Assembly (NCBI RefSeq): GCF_007993815.1
Contig: NZ_VJWE01000011.1
Span: forward strand, 1,302,001 to 1,366,000
Direction: 5' to 3'
Source of the DNA: Acidovorax delafieldii
Lineage (GTDB): Bacteria; Pseudomonadota; Gammaproteobacteria; Burkholderiales; Burkholderiaceae_C
Length of the DNA stretch: 64,000 nucleotides
Shown here: one piece after another, positions 59,696 through 64,000 of the stretch
How the letters are laid out: each line of letters begins with the position of its first letter
Position numbering within the stretch: the stretch's first letter is position 1
The notes under the pieces: generated by a model
The model's input: only the letters and a program-made list of their open reading frames with translations
Told to the model about the DNA's origin: nothing
The model's database searches: none
Translations under genes and position numbers: made by a program

Positions 59696-60472
59696 ATGAA
59701 CCTGTCCGACCCCCTGACCATCGCTCAACCGGCCGAGGCTGCCGAGGCGGGCGCCTCGCAGGCCGTCAAGGCACAACTGCGCCTGCGCGAGATGATCCTG
59801 GCGGGCGAGTTGCCCGGCGGTGCCCGCATCGCCGAGCTGACCCTGGTCGAGAAACTGGGCGTGTCGCGCACGCCCATCCGCGCCGCGCTGATGCGGCTGG
59901 AGCAGGAGGGGCTGCTGCACCGGCTGCCCGGTGGCGGCTACGCCGTGCGCACGTTCTCTGAAACCGATGTGGCCGATGCCATTGAGCTGCGCGGGACCAT
60001 GGAAGGCCTGGCCGCGCGCCTGGCGGCCGAGCGGGGCGTGGCCCCCGCGCTGCTGGCCGAGGCCCATGCGTGCCTGGACGCCATCGACGCCACGCTGGCC
60101 CCCTCCACGCTGGATGACGAGGGTTTCTCGCGCTATGTGGAGCTGAATGCGCGGTTCCATCTGCTGCTAAGCCGCATGGTGGGCAGCGACGTGGTGGCGC
60201 GCGAGCTGGACCGCGTCAAGGGCCTGCCGTTTGCGTCGCCCTCGGCGTTTGTGGTGGTGCAGACGCATTCGGCCCAGGCGCGCGACATGCTGGTGGTGGC
60301 GCAGGACCAGCACCGCCAGGCGCTCGACGCCATCGAGCGGCGCGAAGGCGCGCGGGCCGAGGCCATCCTGCGCGAGCACTCCCGCATCACCCGGCGCAAC
60401 CTGCTGGCGGCGGTGCAGGCGTCGCAGGTGCAGGGCTTGCCCGGTGTACAGCTGATCCGCGAGCGGGCATAA
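59696..60472 (+). CDS. GntR/FCD-family regulator of the vanillate operons
   Basis: A 258-residue GntR protein: winged HTH with LREMILAGELPGGARIAE, KLGVSRTPIRAALMRLEQEG, then an FCD effector domain (YVELNARFHLLLSRMVGSD, in parts) that usually binds a small aromatic or carboxylic ligand. It lies between vanAB and the importer genes, each with a TGTATACA-type site upstream. VanR of other bacteria belongs to this family, which supports the assignment. Confidence 0.91.
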   Translation: MNLSDPLTIAQPAEAAEAGASQAVKAQLRLREMILAGELPGGARIAELTLVEKLGVSRTPIRAALMRLEQEGLLHRLPGGGYAVRTFSETDVADAIELRGTMEGLAARLAAERGVAPALLAEAHACLDAIDATLAPSTLDDEGFSRYVELNARFHLLLSRMVGSDVVARELDRVKGLPFASPSAFVVVQTHSAQARDMLVVAQDQHRQALDAIERREGARAEAILREHSRITRRNLLAAVQASQVQGLPGVQLIRERA

Positions 60473-60582
60473 CGGCCGGTGCAAGCGTCCAGGGTGTCTT
60501 GAGTTATTGCATTTGGTAATACCTGAATGCTTGAATTTGCGCTTGTGAAATAACCCAGCCCACGCCAAACTCCCGCCAGCAT

Positions 60583-60596
60583 TTTCTGTATACAAC
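60583..60596. promoter_or_regulatory. GntR operator candidate 4 (importer side)
   Basis: TTTTCTGTATACAACG, with TGTATACA at 60587-60594, 24 bp before the importer binding-protein gene. It carries the same TTTCTGTATACA as sites 2 and 3. Confidence 0.6.
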
Positions 60597-60617
60597 GACT
60601 TTCCACAGGAGACAACG

Positions 60618-61802
60618 ATGCAAAAACGCCACCTTCTTCGTGCCTCGGCTGCCGCCGCCATCGCGCTGTCCACCGGCCTGACCGTGTCGCCCGCAGTGGC
60701 GCAAGACAACGTGTTCAAGATCGGTCTGATCTTGCCCATGACGGGCCAGCAAGCCACCACAGGCCGCCAGATCGAGGCCGCCGCGCGGCTTTACATAGCC
60801 CAGAACGGCGACATGGTGGGTGGCAAGAAGGTGCAGCTCATCATCAAGGACGACACCAGCCTGCCCGATGTGACACGCCGCCTGGCCCAGGAGCTGGTGG
60901 TGAACGAAAAGGTCAACGTGCTGGCCGGCATGGGCATTACGCCCTCGGCCATGGCCACGGCGCCGCTGGCCACGCAGTCGAAGACGCCACTGGTGGTGAT
61001 GGCTGCCGCTACTTCCAGCATCACCGAAGCCTCGCCTTATGTGGTGCGCACCAGCTTTACGCTGCCGCAAGTGTCGGTGGCCCTGGCCGACTGGGCACCC
61101 AAGAACGGCATCAAGAAGGTCGTGACGCTGGTGAGCGACTACGGCCCCGGCATCGATGCCGAAAAGTTCTTCAACCAGCGCCTCACGTTCAACGGCGGCC
61201 AGGTGACCGAAGCCCTGCGCGTGCCGCTGCGCAACCCCGACTTCGCCCCCTTCCTGCAGAAGGTGCGCGACGCCAAGCCCGACGCGCTGTTCGTCTTTGT
61301 GCCCTCGGGCGCGGGCGCTGCGGTGATGAAGCAGTTCCTGGAGCGCGGCATGGACAAGGCCGGCATCAAGCTCATCGGCACCGGCGACGTGACGGATGAC
61401 GATCAACTGAACGACATGGGCGACGGCGCGCTGGGCGTGGTCACCTCGCACCACTACTCGGCCGCGCACCCCTCGCCCATGAACAAGAAGTTTGTGGAAG
61501 CCTTCGAGAAGGCCAACAAGGGCCTGCGCCCCAACTTCATGGCCGTGGGTGGCTATGACGGCATGCGCGTGATTTACGAAGCGCTCAAGACCACCAAGGG
61601 TGCCGGCGGCGGCGACGCCCTGCTGGCCGCCATGAAGGGCCAGATCTTCGAGAGCCCACGCGGCAAGGTGTTCATCGACGCGCAGACCCGCGACATCGTG
61701 CAGGACGTGTACCTGCGCAAGGTGGAGCGCGTGAACGGCCAGCTGTACAACGTGGAATTTGACGTGATCAAGGACGTCAAGGATCCCGGCAAAACTAAAT
61801 AA
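60618..61802 (+). CDS. Branched-chain-type ABC importer, substrate-binding protein
   Basis: A 394-residue periplasmic binding protein with a signal peptide ending SPAVAQ (about 29). KIGLILPMTGQQATTGRQIEAAARL (in parts) marks the LivJ-like group. In this family many members bind aromatic acids rather than amino acids. The TGTATACA site upstream and the van genes next door make vanillate or a related aromatic the best guess. It is followed by a repeat and the two permease genes. Confidence 0.9.
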   Translation: MQKRHLLRASAAAAIALSTGLTVSPAVAQDNVFKIGLILPMTGQQATTGRQIEAAARLYIAQNGDMVGGKKVQLIIKDDTSLPDVTRRLAQELVVNEKVNVLAGMGITPSAMATAPLATQSKTPLVVMAAATSSITEASPYVVRTSFTLPQVSVALADWAPKNGIKKVVTLVSDYGPGIDAEKFFNQRLTFNGGQVTEALRVPLRNPDFAPFLQKVRDAKPDALFVFVPSGAGAAVMKQFLERGMDKAGIKLIGTGDVTDDDQLNDMGDGALGVVTSHHYSAAHPSPMNKKFVEAFEKANKGLRPNFMAVGGYDGMRVIYEALKTTKGAGGGDALLAAMKGQIFESPRGKVFIDAQTRDIVQDVYLRKVERVNGQLYNVEFDVIKDVKDPGKTK

Positions 61803-61803
61803 G

Positions 61804-61887
61804 AAGCCCCCCTGAGCCGCTGCGCGGCTTCCCCCCAGGGGGACGCCGCCCGTGCGGCGGGGCGGCCCTTGCACGGCGGCACTGGCC
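61804..61887 (+). repeat. Dispersed repeat family D
   Basis: AAGCCCCCCTGAGCCGCTGC, GCGGCTTCCCCCCAGGGGGA, CGCCGCCCGTGCGGCGGGGC, then GGCCCTTGCACGGCGGCACT. It holds three small hairpins in a row and begins two bases after the binding-protein stop. A decayed copy overlaps the end of the DUF1579 gene at 36003. The 160 bp from here to the permease gene hold nothing else that I recognise. Confidence 0.65.
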
Positions 61888-62048
61888 TTGGGCACGCCAG
61901 TTTTTAAGGGCAGGGCTTTATCTCGATCCGTTCGGGCTGAGCTTGTTGATGCCGGGGCGCGCACGTTGAGCGCTCAGCCTTGGTGATTCGTCGCACTTCC
62001 ACAGCCCTGAGCAGGGTGGTGCACTTTTGTCTTCAATGAAGTGATTTC

Positions 62049-62921
62049 ATGCTGACCATTCTTTTCGACGGCGTTGCCTACGGCATGCTGCTGTTCATCC
62101 TGGCAGTGGGCCTGGCCGTGACCATGGGGCTGATGAACTTCATCAACCTGGCGCACGGGGCGTTTGCCATGGCAGGGGGCTACATCACCGTGCTGCTCAT
62201 GCAGCGGCTGGATGTGCCCTTCCTTGTCTGTCTGCCCATCGCCTTTGTCGGCACGGCCCTGCTCGGCGGTGTGCTGGAGCGCACGCTGTACCGCCCGCTG
62301 TACCACAAGGCCCACCTGGACCAGGTGCTGTTCTCCATCGGTCTGGTGTTCATGGCCGTGGCCAGCGTGGACTACTTTGTGGGCTCCACGCAGCAGATCA
62401 TGCAGCTGCCTGAATGGCTCAAGGGCCGTACCGAGATCGGCAGCGGTGCCCTCATGTTGGGCATGGGGCACTACCGCCTGTTCATCATCGCGGTGTGCGC
62501 TGCGCTCACCGTGGGCCTGCAGTATGTGCTCACCAAAACCCGCTTCGGCAGCCGCCTGCGCGCCAGTGTGGACGACCAGCGCGTGGCCGCTGGCATGGGC
62601 ATCAACGTGAACATCGTGTTTTTGTCCACCTTCGCTTTTGGGTCCGGCCTGGCGGGCCTGGGCGGTGCGCTGGGCGCGGAGGTGCTGGGTCTCGACCCGA
62701 GCTTCCCGCTCAAGTTCATGATCTACTTTTTGATCGTGGTGGCGGTGGGCGGCACCTCGTCCATCACCGGCCCGCTGCTGGCCGCGCTGCTGCTCGGCAT
62801 TGCCGACGTGGCAGGCAAGTACTACATCCCCAAGCTGGGCGCCTTCATTGTGTACAGCCTCATGATCCTGATCCTCATCTGGCGCCCCCAGGGCCTCTTT
62901 GTGCGCAAGGGGGGCAAGTGA
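62049..62921 (+). CDS. Branched-chain-type ABC importer, LivH-like permease
   Basis: A 290-residue inner-membrane permease with about eight hydrophobic segments; GVAYGMLLFILAVGLAVTMG and NLAHGAFAMAGGYI at the start and the EAA-like FGSRLRASVDDQRVAAGMGIN (in parts) contacting the ATPase. Its stop overlaps the next permease start by one base (TGATG). Confidence 0.93.
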   Translation: MLTILFDGVAYGMLLFILAVGLAVTMGLMNFINLAHGAFAMAGGYITVLLMQRLDVPFLVCLPIAFVGTALLGGVLERTLYRPLYHKAHLDQVLFSIGLVFMAVASVDYFVGSTQQIMQLPEWLKGRTEIGSGALMLGMGHYRLFIIAVCAALTVGLQYVLTKTRFGSRLRASVDDQRVAAGMGINVNIVFLSTFAFGSGLAGLGGALGAEVLGLDPSFPLKFMIYFLIVVAVGGTSSITGPLLAALLLGIADVAGKYYIPKLGAFIVYSLMILILIWRPQGLFVRKGGK

Positions 62922-63916
62922 TGTCGAACCTGCAAAACACCTTGCTGCAGGCCCGGCGCTTTCGCTGGTGGGAGCCCGTGCTGTGGCTGCTGGCCTTTGC
63001 CGCGCCGCTGGCGCTGCCGAGCCATGCGCTCATCATCAACGAGATCGCCATCGTGGCGCTGTTCGCGATTTCGCTGGACCTCATCCTGGGCTACACCGGC
63101 ATCGTCTCGCTGGGCCATGCGGCTTTCTTCGGGCTGGGCGGCTACGCGGCCGCGCTGTTTGCCAAGCATGTGATGCCCGACCCGCTGGTGGGCCTGGCCG
63201 TGGGCATTGGCGCGGCCACCGTGCTGGGCGCCGTGGCGTCGCTCACCATCATGCGCGGCACCGATCTCACCCGCCTCATGGTCACGCTGGGCGTGGGACT
63301 GGTGATGCTGGAGCTGGCCAACAAGCTCGATTGGCTGACCGGTGGCGCCGACGGCCTGCAGGGCGTGATGATGGGGCCGGTACTTGGCCAGTTCGAGTTT
63401 GACCTGTACGGCCGCACGGCCGCGTGGTATTCGCTCACCGTGCTGCTGGTGTTCTTCCTCATCGCGCGCCGCATCGTGCAGTCGCCTTTTGGTGCCACGC
63501 TCAAGGCCATCCGCGACAACCGGCTGCGCGCCATGGCCATCGGTATCCCCGTGACGGCCAAGCTGGCGCAGGTGTACACGCTGGCTGCTGCGCTGGCCGG
63601 TGCCGCGGGCGCACTGCTCACGCAGACCACAGGCTTTGCCTCGCTCGACCTGTTCGAGTTTCACCGCTCGGCCGACGTGATGCTGATCCTGGTGATCGGC
63701 GGCGTGGGCTGGCTTTACGGCGGCATCCTCGGCGCCATTGGCTTCAAGCTGCTGCAGGACGTGATCTCGTCCATCACACCGCAGTACTGGACCTTCTGGG
63801 TGGGCTTGTTCCTGGTGGTGCTGGTCCTGGTCGGGCGTGACCGTCTGTTCCGCCCCTGGACGTGGTTTGGCGCCGGTCGCAAGGCCGGGGCTGCCTCCAA
63901 AGCGGGAGGGCATTGA
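62921..63916 (+). CDS. Branched-chain-type ABC importer, LivM-like permease
   Basis: A 331-residue permease, about nine hydrophobic segments. LGYTGIVSLGHAAFFGLGGY is the LivM signature, and SPFGATLKAIRDNRLRAMAIG is the ATPase contact loop. It follows the LivH-like gene with a one-base overlap and is followed after two bases by an ATPase gene. Confidence 0.93.
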   Translation: MSNLQNTLLQARRFRWWEPVLWLLAFAAPLALPSHALIINEIAIVALFAISLDLILGYTGIVSLGHAAFFGLGGYAAALFAKHVMPDPLVGLAVGIGAATVLGAVASLTIMRGTDLTRLMVTLGVGLVMLELANKLDWLTGGADGLQGVMMGPVLGQFEFDLYGRTAAWYSLTVLLVFFLIARRIVQSPFGATLKAIRDNRLRAMAIGIPVTAKLAQVYTLAAALAGAAGALLTQTTGFASLDLFEFHRSADVMLILVIGGVGWLYGGILGAIGFKLLQDVISSITPQYWTFWVGLFLVVLVLVGRDRLFRPWTWFGAGRKAGAASKAGGH

Positions 63917-63917
63917 T

Positions 63918-64000
63918 ATGAACACGACAACTTCCACCACCGTGCTGTCGGCCAAGGGCTTGGTCAAGCGTTTTGGCGGCATCACGGCCACCAACAACGT
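63918..64000 (+). CDS. Branched-chain-type ABC importer, LivG-like ATPase (start only)
   Basis: The last 83 bases open a new gene: MNTTTSTTVLSAKGLVKRFGGITATNNV, with LSAKGLVKRFGG the typical start of LivG-like ATPases. The window ends before the Walker A motif, so this is a partial call from position and the first 27 residues. Confidence 0.8.
   Translation, partial: MNTTTSTTVLSAKGLVKRFGGITATNN

Overview
The window looks like chromosomal DNA of a high-GC betaproteobacterium of the Comamonadaceae, most like Acidovorax. Support comes from the dprA/LysM/def/fmt order, the Bug-type (TctC) binding protein, vanAB and ligAB genes, many LysR-type regulators, and several intergenic repeat families that I associate with this family from memory. 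The genus is an inference. I see no rRNA, tRNA, IS element, prophage or CRISPR array, and base composition looks even throughout.

Layout. 1-10.6 kb is mostly core: the end of a DUF1631 protein, dprA, a LysM protein, def, a small lipoprotein, fmt, azlCD, pgk, two lipoproteins (one FlgO-like) and pyrF. 10.7-15.2 kb holds a LysR regulator, a Bug binding protein with an aspartoacylase-like hydrolase, an EamA transporter and an acyl-CoA thioesterase. 15.3-17.4 kb is a chemoreceptor with a NIT-like sensor region behind a well-placed FNR-type site. 17.5-21.9 kb is an aldehyde dehydrogenase/DUF779 pair divergent from an AcoR-type sigma-54 activator. 22-24.4 kb is an OmpR/EnvZ-like pair. 24.4-50 kb is accessory: regulators (LysR, TetR, WYL) beside short-chain dehydrogenases, GSTs, a thiolase, an MFS pump, pirin and SlyD; then a two-gene DNA-repair cassette (radical SAM plus TIGR03915-like) with a LexA-type box, and protocatechuate 4,5-dioxygenase ligAB with its LysR regulator.

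51.2-56.8 kb is the most unusual block. An exported 1189-residue protein carries a FecR domain, TPR-like helices and a probable C-terminal outer-membrane beta-barrel. It overlaps a CHASE2 adenylate cyclase gene. I read the pair as a possible trans-envelope cAMP signalling unit. 57.4-64 kb is a vanillate demethylase operon (vanAB), a GntR regulator and a branched-chain-type ABC importer, tied together by four copies of a TGTATACA-type operator. VanAB would make protocatechuate and LigAB at 48-49 kb would open its ring, so the two loci fit one lignin-aromatic pathway.

The second theme is dispersed repeats. At least four families occur. One (eight copies) supplies the last codons and stop of an EamA transporter, the stop of the chemoreceptor, and, as a decayed copy, an internal segment of fmt. 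Another family pairs a conserved hairpin core with different long flanking arms at each site.
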